In this document: one piece after another, positions 7,873 through 15,010 of the stretch
How the letters are laid out: the number at the start of each line of letters is the position of its first letter
Position numbering within the stretch: position 1 is the first letter of the stretch
Source of the DNA: Bacteroidales bacterium
Lineage (GTDB): Bacteria; Bacteroidota; Bacteroidia; Bacteroidales; Muribaculaceae
Length of the DNA: 15,010 bases
Reading direction: 5' to 3'
NCBI GenBank assembly: GCA_004557385.1
Contig: SFEA01000046.1
Location: 1 to 15,010, forward strand
Notes under the pieces: generated by a model
What the model saw: only the letters and a program-made list of their open reading frames with translations
Database searches by the model: none
What the model was told of the DNA's origin: nothing
Made by a program: the position numbers and the translations under genes

Positions 7873-7903
7873 CAAACTTACGCAAAAAAGCCGATATATC
7901 AAA
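7873..7903 (-). promoter_or_regulatory. Consensus Bacteroidetes promoter of the fucosidase pair
   Basis: On the minus strand TTTG at 7903-7900 is followed after exactly 19 nt by TAAGTTTG at 7880-7873, a full match to the TTTG/TAnnTTTG promoter. Transcription would begin near 7866, giving a leader of about 28 nt before the ATG at 7837. Confidence 0.8.
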
Positions 7904-8041
7904 ATTTCACGACCCGCAACAGCACACCACTGCACCCCAAATGAGCAATTCAGCGGATTTGAAAATCGAAGCATAAATCCCCAAAGCAACCCCCGCAAAT
8001 TCGGCAACGTCCAACCCGTCTGACCCGCCAGCCAGGCAGGG

Positions 8042-8076
8042 AAATAGAAAACGCGGGCGTATGCAATACGTCCGCG
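8042..8076 (-). terminator. Hairpin terminator (REP-like) after the small secreted protein gene
   Basis: An 11-bp stem with one mismatch (8052-8062 with 8066-8076, CGCGGGCGTAT versus ATACGTCCGCG) around the loop GCA lies 30 bp beyond the stop at 8106. Read on the minus strand it is followed by TTTTCTATTT, fitting an intrinsic terminator. The stem sequence also resembles dispersed palindromic repeats of the GGGCGTAT...ATACGCCC type. The rest of the 7904-8105 spacer shows only a partial tandem motif (CCCGTCTGACCCG near 8014-8026) and no credible gene. Confidence 0.6.
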
Positions 8077-8105
8077 CTACGGCTGCAAATGCGGCAACCA
8101 AAAAA

Positions 8106-8786
8106 TTATATGTTCATCAGATAGTCGACTATACGCAATGCCTTGTCGGTGTGCATCATGTCGAGCTTGTTTTCCTTAACGTATGCCTTGATTTGTGCCT
8201 TTTGCGCAGGAAAACTCTTATAAACGTCTTTTATTGTGCGCACACCATATTCCACGCCGTCCTTCACAAAATAATAGGTGTTGTCGTTCTTTTGCTTCCA
8301 CACTTCCAAGTCAGCCGACTTGGCATCGTACTGACTAATTTCCATGCCGGCATTCATGTTATGACCGTGTTCCGGGCCAATCAGGTCAACGGCACGCAGT
8401 TTTATCACCTGCGCTTGCGTGGGCAAGCCAAAGGCGCCGGTGCGACCGCCATACACATCCTTAATCAGCCAGCCGATGAGCACCTGACGGCCTTGGCTGA
8501 GGTGTTCAACCTCGCAGAAGCGGTTGTCGTGATACACCAATTTACGGCCGGCTACAAACACGGTGTCGATTTGCTGCGGGTTGGTCATTTCCATCATCAC
8601 ATCGCCTTGCATAAACAGCATCACCTGGTTGTTGGCGTCGTAGTTGAGCTTCACGTTATATTTAGCGCCGTTTTTATACACCACATGCCCCTTGGCAAAG
8701 CCATCGAAAAAATACACTCTCTTGAGCTGCTGCGACATAGCGGCAAAGCTCACTATCACCATTAGCATTAAAATAAGTTTACGCAT
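8106..8786 (-). CDS. Secreted protein of unknown function
   Basis: A 226-residue protein with a clear signal peptide (MRKLILMLMVIVSFAAMS, cleaved before QQ) and no lipobox cysteine, so it should be periplasmic or secreted. I cannot name its family with certainty. The first half has the pattern FAKGHVVYKNGAKYNVKLNY...QVMLFMQGDVMMEMTNPQQIDTVFVAGRKLVY (about 30-85), a beta-rich repeat-like layout. Similar short exported Bacteroidetes proteins share its theme of KNG...LNY, then a predicted strand, then a NP.qI..V.V element. The second half is alpha/beta, with several Lys/Asp-rich segments ending in a likely helix (PAQKAQIKAYVKENKLD). It has its own promoter and terminator candidates, so it is probably monocistronic, standing between the SusCD operon and the fucosidases. 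Linkage to glycan use is by position only. Nothing in the sequence suggests an enzyme active site. Confidence 0.7.
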   Translation of the reverse strand: MRKLILMLMVIVSFAAMSQQLKRVYFFDGFAKGHVVYKNGAKYNVKLNYDANNQVMLFMQGDVMMEMTNPQQIDTVFVAGRKLVYHDNRFCEVEHLSQGRQVLIGWLIKDVYGGRTGAFGLPTQAQVIKLRAVDLIGPEHGHNMNAGMEISQYDAKSADLEVWKQKNDNTYYFVKDGVEYGVRTIKDVYKSFPAQKAQIKAYVKENKLDMMHTDKALRIVDYLMNI

Positions 8787-8824
8787 AGTGTTCTATCGAT
8801 TTTGGTTTGAAAAATTATCAGTAG

Positions 8825-8832
8825 CAAAAATA
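8825..8832 (-). promoter_or_regulatory. Candidate -7 element of the small secreted protein gene
   Basis: Positions 8832-8825 read TATTTTTG on the minus strand, an exact TAnnTTTG, 38 bp upstream of the ATG at 8786. No TTTG sits at the preferred 19-21 nt spacing, so the -33 part is weak. Confidence 0.45.
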
Positions 8833-8876
8833 GCAATTATTATTGCAATAACACAGCATTTTCCATCTTATTTATT

Positions 8877-8916
8877 GTTAAAATAAATGGGCGGCAAGTG
8901 AAATACCAGCCGCCCA
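8877..8916 (-). terminator. Intrinsic terminator of the susC-susD operon
   Basis: A perfect 8-bp stem (TGGGCGGC 8888-8895 with GCCGCCCA 8909-8916) with a 13-nt loop lies 34 bp past the SusD stop. In the minus direction it is followed by the T-rich tract TTTATTTTAAC. This separates the operon from the secreted-protein gene. Confidence 0.75.
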
Positions 8917-8949
8917 CATCATATTAAGGAATTATTGATTATCAATTAA

Positions 8950-10839
8950 TCAATTCTTAGGAGTACCCCATTGTGGAGCACCTATGTCTTGCCACAAACG
9001 TTCAGTGTTCAAAGCAGTACCAGTCATGTTGTAAACAGGACCTGAGTTACCCGAACCAAGGGTCTTGAAGCCTTGCTTTTCGTAAGCTTCCAAAGTGTTT
9101 TCATACATCTTTTCGGTCTTACTTGGCTTACCGAATTCGAAACGACGTGGAATAGCTTCTGGAACAACTTCAGCAAATCTAACCATTGGCAACAAAGTAG
9201 AAGTGTAGCTTGGATAACCCGAGCGACGTGCTGTTACGAATTGGTCGTCGATTTGCAGCGAGAAGTGGATAAGTTCTTGCAAGTAAACCTTTTCGAGTTG
9301 TTCAGCCTTCGAGCCGGTGAGCTTAACAGTTTCAGTAGCCATCATAGCATCGAGTTCACCCTTCTTCAATTCGATAGATACTTCGTTCTTGTCGTAGTCG
9401 TAAGTAGTTCCGTAGTAAGGAATCTTGTTAGCGGCTGCAAGAGCATCGTAAGTTTCAACCGAGAAGCGAACACCGCGGTTGTAGTAGTATTCGGCGCTTT
9501 GTGGAAGGTTTGCACCCAAGAGCTTAAGCTCAGCGAGATACAAGTTAACTTCAGCAGCAGTCAAATACATAGTGTACAATGGGTTGTTGTCGGTGTCTTG
9601 AATTACGTTGATGCCTACAGTAGGAACTGTGAAGTCAACCTTACCACGCTTCATTTCTTCTTGTTGCAAAGAGAATGGATAGTAACCCTTTTCAGAGTCG
9701 CCAGCTGGCAAGTTATAGTCAGTGCCATAGCTGAAGTACTGAGTATAGTCAGGATTGTTACGGCCATTAATAATAATTGGAAGACCATAGTAGCGTACCC
9801 AAGGTTCGCCGAGGCCGCCCCATTCCTTGAAGTTGCCTTGATCGTCAAGAACAACGTTTGCCTTGATGCAATCAGGCACCTTGTCCCACTTCTTGTTATC
9901 AATGAAGCCTTGAACTACCTTCGAGTTGAATGCGTTCTTAGTGTAGATGAAACGCACGCGTGGGTCGAGCGACTTCAACAGGAAGTCACATACGTTTGCG
10001 CTAAGACCCATGTTGGTAAGACCGTTACCGGTGCCATAAACATAGTCTTCAGAACCGCTCTTAGCTTCAGTGGCTTTGCAGAAGCGCAAGTCATCCTCCA
10101 TCGAGTCGATATAACCTACCGACGACGATGCAACAGCGTTTGCAATCGAGATGGCCTTATCCTTGTTTTGAGCGAGCAAGCGAACGGCAATCTTCAGCTT
10201 CAAAGAGTTTGCAAATTTAGCCCACTTCTTCCAGTCGCCGGCGTAAGCAATATCCTGAGTAACACTGTTTTCGATGTCGCTGCGTTGGAAGATAGCGATA
10301 CATTCGTCGAGTTCAGTCAACCAAGTGTCATACAGTTCGTCAACCATATCATACTTTGGTGTGAGGATACCGTCAGTCTTATAGCGGCAAGCCTCGGTGT
10401 AAGGAAGAGCGCCATAGATGTCGCTGTCGAAGATGCCAAGGTAAACAGTCAATGCTGTACAAGCAGCTTCGTAGCCACGTTGTGATTCATCGCCTGTGTT
10501 TTGGATATACAAGCGAATTTCGTTGCGATACTTCAAAGTGCTGATGTATTGGCTTCCCTGACCACCGGTTTCAGCCACTGTGGTGAATTCCGAGTCGTAG
10601 CTGTTTGTTGGAACACCCATTTGAGTCCAACGGCTATAATATTTATTGTTATAGTACCAAATCAGGTAGTCGTTTGGCTGGAAGTTCAATATCGCTTGAG
10701 TCATCAAACCCTTAGGGTCAGCTTTCGACACGTTTGCAGGGTTCTGATTCAATTCAGCATAGTCGTCAGAACAACTTGTTGCTGAAATAGCCAGCACCGA
10801 AGTCATTGCAGCCGCTAATAATATTTTATTGAATTTCAT
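8950..10839 (-). CDS. SusD/RagB-family surface nutrient-binding lipoprotein (SusD-like_2 type)
   Basis: A 629-residue outer-membrane lipoprotein that would cap the SusC-like transporter and bind its nutrient at the cell surface. The signal peptide ends in ISATSC with lipidated Cys23, followed by SDD, an acidic stretch like the surface-export signal described for Bacteroidetes lipoproteins. NQNPANVSKADPKGLMTQAI (about 31-50) and YGALPYTEACRYKTDGILTPKYD (about 142-164), followed by MVDELYDTWLTELDE, match the SusD-like_2 (PF12771) pattern rather than classical starch SusD. TPR-like helices are expected in between. Length is somewhat above the family's usual 500-600. It lies 31 bp behind the susC-like gene with no promoter between, the normal susC-susD order. 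Codon choice (CGT, GGT, AAG, TTC favoured) indicates high expression. The ligand cannot be deduced; a fucosylated glycan is suggested only by the nearby GH29 genes. Confidence 0.93.
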   Translation of the reverse strand: MKFNKILLAAAMTSVLAISATSCSDDYAELNQNPANVSKADPKGLMTQAILNFQPNDYLIWYYNNKYYSRWTQMGVPTNSYDSEFTTVAETGGQGSQYISTLKYRNEIRLYIQNTGDESQRGYEAACTALTVYLGIFDSDIYGALPYTEACRYKTDGILTPKYDMVDELYDTWLTELDECIAIFQRSDIENSVTQDIAYAGDWKKWAKFANSLKLKIAVRLLAQNKDKAISIANAVASSSVGYIDSMEDDLRFCKATEAKSGSEDYVYGTGNGLTNMGLSANVCDFLLKSLDPRVRFIYTKNAFNSKVVQGFIDNKKWDKVPDCIKANVVLDDQGNFKEWGGLGEPWVRYYGLPIIINGRNNPDYTQYFSYGTDYNLPAGDSEKGYYPFSLQQEEMKRGKVDFTVPTVGINVIQDTDNNPLYTMYLTAAEVNLYLAELKLLGANLPQSAEYYYNRGVRFSVETYDALAAANKIPYYGTTYDYDKNEVSIELKKGELDAMMATETVKLTGSKAEQLEKVYLQELIHFSLQIDDQFVTARRSGYPSYTSTLLPMVRFAEVVPEAIPRRFEFGKPSKTEKMYENTLEAYEKQGFKTLGSGNSGPVYNMTGTALNTERLWQDIGAPQWGTPKN

Positions 10840-10870
10840 ATTCTTAATTAATTTATTCCGTTAAACAATA

Positions 10871-13800
10871 TTAGAATGAAGCGTTGATGGTGAGTGTGAA
10901 GCTGGTAGTTACACCCGAGAATTGACGTACACGGAACTCAGCAGTTTCAGTACCTGCAACAGCCTCAGGATTTTCCTTGTTAGGCATTGTGTTAAGCAGA
11001 TAGCCAAGGTTGTGAGCTGCAGCTGTCAAGTTCAACGACTTAGCATGAATCTTGCTTGCAATGCTGTTACTGAACGAGTAAGAGAGCGACAGGTCGCGGA
11101 ATGCGATATAGTTCAATGTCTTGAACCAACTGTCGTTGATTACACCAATACCCCAGTTGTTAACCTTGAAGTGCCAAGTAGAAGCATGTTGTGGTTCAAG
11201 AATGCCCTTGTCGTAGAGTTCTTGATAAGTTTCACCGTTTTCAGAAACAGCACCTATGCCAACTGTATAAGTTGAACCACCAGGAAGTTTGATGCTTGAA
11301 CCCTTTGGAATTACGCCATCAGGAATGAAACCGTCGTCGTATGTTTCATTGTCCCATGCCGAAGTCCAGGTCATACCACCGTTTTCTGCGCCACGATACT
11401 TAAGAGAAGTTTCGGTGTAACCATAAGCAGTACCATAACGAGAGTTGTAAGAAGCAACCTTACCACCAAAGCGCATATCGAAGCTTGCGCTAAGAGTGAA
11501 TCTCTTATACTTGATTGAAGTGTTAACCGAACCTAAGAACTTAGGAAGGATAGTACCAACTTCTTCTTCCTTGCCATTACGTTGCAAGTAACCGGTGCGT
11601 TGGTCGTTGTTCCAAAGAATAATGTTCTTACCCGAGCCACCAATAATTTTGCCGTCTTCGTCGTAAGTCCAGTCTTTTCTTGGATTCGAGTCAGAAAGAA
11701 GCAAACCATATTCGCCGCCTTTCTTAGCAACCGAACCGATACGGAAGTTACCATAGTTGGTGTAACCGTTAAGACCAATATAATCTGCAACGAGGTCAGA
11801 AAGTTCAACAATCTTCGACTTGTTCTTGGTGTAAGTGAAGTTCAAATCCCAAGTGAGGTCCTTGGTTTCGATTGGAGTGGTATTCAAAGCAATTTCCACA
11901 CCTTGGTTCTGGATGTTACCAGCGTTGATAAGTGCGCTGCTGTAACCCGATACGCCAGGAATAGACACTGTCATGATTTGGTCCTTAGTGTTTTCCTTAT
12001 AATATGTAGCGTCTAAACCGATGCGGTTGCCGAGGAAACGCCAGTCAATACCAACTTCCCACGAAGTCTTGCGTTCAGGCTTGAGGTCTTGCGAGTAAGA
12101 AGTGTCTGGCAATGAGAGTGAATAGTAGCTTGAGCTGTTGTTGCTGTAAGAACTCAACGAGTAAGCCGAGTTGATGTAGTAAGCCGAGCAGTCGTTACCT
12201 ACTTGTGCCCACGATGCACGAATCTTAGCAAACGAAATCCATGATGGCAATTTGCCGCGGAATGTTTCGTGAATCAACCAAGAACCGTTGATTGATGGAT
12301 AGAAGTAAGAGAATGTACCATGACCATCGGCATAAACTAGAGCCGACGACCAGTCGTTACGACCAGTTACGTCAACATAAACTTGGTCGCGCCAGCTGAA
12401 GCCGAATTGAGCTGCAATAGCTTGGATGGTCTTGGTGCCACCAATGCTTTGCTCTGTGCCGATACCATTGCTACCGTTGCCCAAGAAGAATTGGTTAGGC
12501 ACGATGAAGTCGCCCTTTGTCCATGAGTTCAAGCCCATGCTGTAGTCGTGATACAATTCGTAGCGCAAGAAGCCGTTGATGTGCCAATCTTCGTTCAATT
12601 GAGAATCGAACATAAAGTTGGTGTTGGCATTGATTTGTTCCTTTTGCGTGAAACCAATCGAGTAGTAACCACCCTTGTTTTGGTAACCGCTACCTGGTTG
12701 CTTTGATTCTTTGCGTACATAGTAGTAGTTGTAGCTACCTTCAGTCACCCACTTCAACCAAGGAAGGATTTGAGCAGTAACCTTCAAGTCAGGACGAACG
12801 ATTGTTTCCTTTTGATAGTAGTCGTTCTCCCAAATGCTCCACCATACTCCTCTACCAGGAACGTAAGCATACTTATCGCCGTAAGTTGAGCTTGCAAGAC
12901 CGCCGTGTTCGCCTTTATACTTGTCGCGGAAATATGCCGAGTTGTAAGTACGGTCCCAAGTACCGCTTGTGAAGTATTCACCAATGTTCATTTGAGCATT
13001 GCGAGGCATTGACTTAGCAAAGTTAACGCTTGCTTCAAGTTCAACAGCGTCAGAAATCTTGTGAGAAGCCTTAGCTAACAATGAGAAACGGTCGAAGCTG
13101 TTGTTAGGCAATGTACCTTCGGCATACTTATACGACAACGAAGTGTAGAATGTGGTCTTGTCGTTGCCACCGCTGATAGCCACGTTGGTGTTCGAGCTGA
13201 AACCAGTGTCATAAGCATCCTTGAAGTTGTTCTTGTAAGCTTGAGGAGTAATGATTGAACCATCCCACCATTCCAACTTGCCATAAGTCTTTTGCAAATC
13301 AGAGAAGCGAGGACCAAATGAAGTACCATAATCGCCATATTGAGCCAACACCTTATAAGAAGGAATGCCATCAGAATTTGTCCAATACATTTCGTTGTTG
13401 TTGAACATGTTTGAACCAGAAGTATATGCAGGCATCATACCTTCAGTGAAGGTGTTTTGGAGGTGTGGTTGGCCGGTTACACGGTCAAAACCGAATGTTT
13501 GTGTTACATTGATACCCAAGCCCTTCGAGCCTTTACCGCTCTTGGTGGTAATAACCACAGCACCGTTCAAACCGCGCGAACCGTAAAGAGCAGTTGCAGC
13601 AGCACCCTTAAGTACCGATACGGTTTCGAAGTCGTCAGGGTTAAGGTTCTTAAGTTCGTTACCATAGTTGGCGTTACCGCTTGCCCAGTCAGCGTCGTTT
13701 GCTACAACACCGTTGTCGAGGATAATACCGTCAACTACGTAGATAGGTTGGTTGTTTTTGCCGAGGGTAGAAGCACCACGAATAAGAATCTTCGAAGCAC

Positions 13801-14320
13801 CGAACATACCACCGTCGGAACTGCTGATATCAACACCGGCAACCTTACCTTGAAGGGCTTGCACAGGGTTGATGAGGTTTGAGTTAAGGTCGTCGCCCTT
13901 GAGCTCGGTCACTGCATAACCAAGAGCCTTGGTTGCACGCTTAACACCAAGTGCTGTTACAACCACTTCGTCGAGCACGTTGTCGCCGGCTTGAAGAAGA
14001 ATGTCAAGTTTGCCGCCATTCCACACAATTTCTTGTGTTTTATAGCCAACGTACGAAACTTGAATTGTGGAACCAGGTGCCACGCCGGAGATTGTAAATG
14101 CACCGTCAAGGTCGGTAGATGCGCCCTTGGTTGTGCCCTTAACTACAACAGATGCGCCGATGATTACATCTTCAGCATCTCTTACAACTCCTGATAAAAC
14201 ACCATTCGACTGGTCAGCGCTCTGTGGAGCAGGCACTGCTGAGTCGGCTGCATAAGCCATCACCGGTGTAGACATTGCCAACGCCAGTAACGCAGAAAAT
14301 AGTTTGAAATGTTTAACCAT
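10871..14320 (-). CDS. SusC/RagA-family TonB-linked outer membrane transporter
   Basis: A 1149-residue TonB-dependent importer. Order of parts: signal peptide (1-25, ending AYAA); carboxypeptidase regulatory-like domain (about 42-112, GVVRDAEDVIIGASVVVKG to VSYVGYKTQE); a TonB-box-like LDEVVVTALG (117-126); plug domain (about 130-250) with QALQGKVAGVDI and ILIRGAST...QPIYVVDGI; then a long 22-strand-type barrel rich in Tyr, Trp and Asn, ending in the aromatic C-terminus FTLTINASF. All diagnostic SusC blocks are present and uninterrupted, so it appears functional. It is at the long end of the family (about 1000-1150). It pairs with the SusD-like gene 31 bp downstream. There is no N-terminal signalling extension or adjacent sigma/anti-sigma pair, so extracytoplasmic-sigma control of the trans-envelope type is not indicated. 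Expression is driven by a consensus promoter and long leader. Confidence 0.96.
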   Translation of the reverse strand: MVKHFKLFSALLALAMSTPVMAYAADSAVPAPQSADQSNGVLSGVVRDAEDVIIGASVVVKGTTKGASTDLDGAFTISGVAPGSTIQVSYVGYKTQEIVWNGGKLDILLQAGDNVLDEVVVTALGVKRATKALGYAVTELKGDDLNSNLINPVQALQGKVAGVDISSSDGGMFGASKILIRGASTLGKNNQPIYVVDGIILDNGVVANDADWASGNANYGNELKNLNPDDFETVSVLKGAAATALYGSRGLNGAVVITTKSGKGSKGLGINVTQTFGFDRVTGQPHLQNTFTEGMMPAYTSGSNMFNNNEMYWTNSDGIPSYKVLAQYGDYGTSFGPRFSDLQKTYGKLEWWDGSIITPQAYKNNFKDAYDTGFSSNTNVAISGGNDKTTFYTSLSYKYAEGTLPNNSFDRFSLLAKASHKISDAVELEASVNFAKSMPRNAQMNIGEYFTSGTWDRTYNSAYFRDKYKGEHGGLASSTYGDKYAYVPGRGVWWSIWENDYYQKETIVRPDLKVTAQILPWLKWVTEGSYNYYYVRKESKQPGSGYQNKGGYYSIGFTQKEQINANTNFMFDSQLNEDWHINGFLRYELYHDYSMGLNSWTKGDFIVPNQFFLGNGSNGIGTEQSIGGTKTIQAIAAQFGFSWRDQVYVDVTGRNDWSSALVYADGHGTFSYFYPSINGSWLIHETFRGKLPSWISFAKIRASWAQVGNDCSAYYINSAYSLSSYSNNSSSYYSLSLPDTSYSQDLKPERKTSWEVGIDWRFLGNRIGLDATYYKENTKDQIMTVSIPGVSGYSSALINAGNIQNQGVEIALNTTPIETKDLTWDLNFTYTKNKSKIVELSDLVADYIGLNGYTNYGNFRIGSVAKKGGEYGLLLSDSNPRKDWTYDEDGKIIGGSGKNIILWNNDQRTGYLQRNGKEEEVGTILPKFLGSVNTSIKYKRFTLSASFDMRFGGKVASYNSRYGTAYGYTETSLKYRGAENGGMTWTSAWDNETYDDGFIPDGVIPKGSSIKLPGGSTYTVGIGAVSENGETYQELYDKGILEPQHASTWHFKVNNWGIGVINDSWFKTLNYIAFRDLSLSYSFSNSIASKIHAKSLNLTAAAHNLGYLLNTMPNKENPEAVAGTETAEFRVRQFSGVTTSFTLTINASF

Positions 14321-14500
14321 AGAATTTTATTTAAGTTATAAAATAGTTAGTTGTCTCAAATTGTCTCGTTTAGTTTAGTTTAGTTTTTTTGGTACTGACA
14401 TCATTTTTATTCACCTTTGCGCCCACGCGACAAACAACATGCTTGCTACACCTTAATTCATCGCCAATAAGCCCGTTTGGCATAAAAAAGATTTCGGTTA
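14321..14500 (-). promoter_or_regulatory. Predicted 180-nt untranslated leader of susC with short direct repeats
   Basis: Between the predicted transcription start near 14500 and the SusC ATG lie about 180 nt, much longer than the 8-30 nt leaders predicted for the other units here. On the minus strand it carries two copies of GAGACAA exactly 10 nt apart (14367-14361 and 14357-14351), immediately preceded by three tandem TAAAC pentamers (14382-14368) and a poly-A run. I see no open frame with a plausible start and no known riboswitch. The repeats could be a protein-binding site or simply slippage-prone sequence. Confidence 0.45.
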
Positions 14501-14506
14501 TCGATG

Positions 14507-14537
14507 CAAAATTAAGAATTATTTACAAAACTACAAA
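14507..14537 (-). promoter_or_regulatory. Consensus Bacteroidetes promoter of the susC-susD operon
   Basis: On the minus strand TTTG at 14537-14534 is followed after exactly 19 nt by TAATTTTG at 14514-14507, a full match to the TTTG/TAnnTTTG promoter with the same spacing as the fucosidase promoter. Confidence 0.8.
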
Positions 14538-14624
14538 TTAATTCAGCACAAAACTTAAATTTTAACATTTGGTGTTTCATTTAACTTATTTTCTAAAGCG
14601 TTACAAACACACACTAACCCCTCT

Positions 14625-14892
14625 CGCCAAAATGCGAAACAAGATGCGATGTCATGCAAAGCATGTGACGCCGAACCGACTGAGGCGAGGCACTTAGCCC
14701 GGGGTGAGCGCCAGCGTAACCCCGAGTCACCAACATACCCACCATTTGGCGTCTGAAAGAAGCGAATTACACATAGCAGCCGGGTCTGCAACCGCGCCGC
14801 GGTTGTGGTTTTCTTGGGCGCTTTCAGGTCCCCACATAGTCGCCTATGGCGCCAATATGGGGTTATTGACGATGTAACCGCTCACGCGGTTA
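14625..14892. repeat. Cluster of inverted repeats, probable structured repeat element, no gene
   Basis: This stretch is unusually rich in stems for an intergenic region. Imperfect outer arms CGCCAAAATG (14625-14634) and CATTTGGCG (14743-14751) enclose GTCATGC/GCATGTGAC (14651-14669) and CGGGGT/ACCCCG (14700-14724). Beyond them lie the near-perfect palindrome CAACCGCG-C-CGCGGTTG (14789-14805), a 33-nt hairpin with 12 of 15 pairs around TAT (14830-14862), and TAACCGC/GCGGTTA (14875-14892). GC content jumps relative to the AT-rich susC promoter next to it. The style recalls repeated intergenic sequences of gut Bacteroidales, but I cannot count copies from one window. The remaining part to 15010 shows no supported feature. 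Confidence 0.5.
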
Positions 14893-15010
14893 ATATCACT
14901 GGTTTTCAATACGTTTGCTCTGTAGGGGCGTTCCCTCGAAGATGGTGCGTTTGGGTCTCACACAGATTGATTTGATTATTCAGATTTATTATTTCCTCTG
15001 CGGGTTCTGC

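Noticed and set aside
7907..8101. A 64-codon minus-strand frame in the spacer before the fucosidases
   Set aside because: It overlaps the terminator hairpin and the fucosidase -33 box area, with no signal, domain or promoter of its own.
9073..10485. A 470-codon open frame on the plus strand opposite the susD-like gene
   Set aside because: It is fully antisense to a well-supported SusD. Long reverse frames arise because the highly biased susD avoids TTA, CTA and TCA codons. The product has no recognisable domain or signal and no promoter box.
14555..14791. A 78-codon minus-strand open frame in the right-hand intergenic region
   Set aside because: It runs through the inverted-repeat element and extends into the susC promoter area. 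Its Arg/Ser/Cys-rich product looks like a translated repeat rather than a protein.
14906..15010. A 34-codon minus-strand frame open to the right edge, ending at a TGA (14906-14908)
   Set aside because: It might be the C-terminal tail of a neighbouring gene, but it is too short to judge, shows no motif, and lies in repeat-like sequence with a matching open plus-strand frame.
1..15010. CRISPR arrays, tRNA/rRNA genes, integrases or complete insertion sequences
   Set aside because: Reading both strands by eye showed no regularly spaced repeats, no tRNA cloverleaf and no transposase or integrase motifs.

Overview
The window looks like a chromosomal segment of a gut Bacteroidales. It carries a SusC/SusD outer-membrane pair, a Wzi-type barrel, a glycine-lipid-type acyltransferase pair and two GH29 fucosidases. 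Five gene starts are preceded by a Bacteroidetes -7 element (TAnnTTTG), two of them with a TTTG box exactly 19 nt upstream. Base composition and repeat style suggest Muribaculaceae, but that placement is impression, not proof.

Region 1 (1-2493, minus strand) is a probable envelope operon. A PlsC-like O-acyltransferase (glsA-like) comes first, then a GNAT-type N-acyltransferase (glsB-like), then the N-terminal 204 codons of a Wzi-family capsule assembly barrel that runs off the left edge. The two acyltransferases match the pair that makes glycine lipids in Bacteroides.

Region 2 (2583-5010, plus strand) is divergent from region 1 across an 89-bp gap with a promoter in each direction. It encodes a polytopic membrane protein (GT-C or polymerase-like) and a soluble MptE-like/GT42-like Rossmann protein, and ends in a strong intrinsic terminator. 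The pair looks like an uncharacterised surface-glycan module.

Region 3 (5021-14537, minus strand) is a small PUL-like block. From upstream to downstream it has a consensus promoter, a 180-nt leader, susC-like, susD-like, a terminator, a small secreted protein of unknown function with its own promoter and terminator, and then a consensus promoter driving two tandem secreted alpha-L-fucosidase paralogues. The plausible division of labour is that the fucosidases release fucose from host or dietary glycans outside the cytoplasm and the SusCD complex imports glycan or another nutrient. No regulator, sulfatase or fucose-catabolism gene is visible, and co-regulation of the three units is inference.

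Region 4 (14538-15010) has no convincing gene. It holds a dense group of inverted repeats (14625-14892) that looks like a dispersed structured repeat element.
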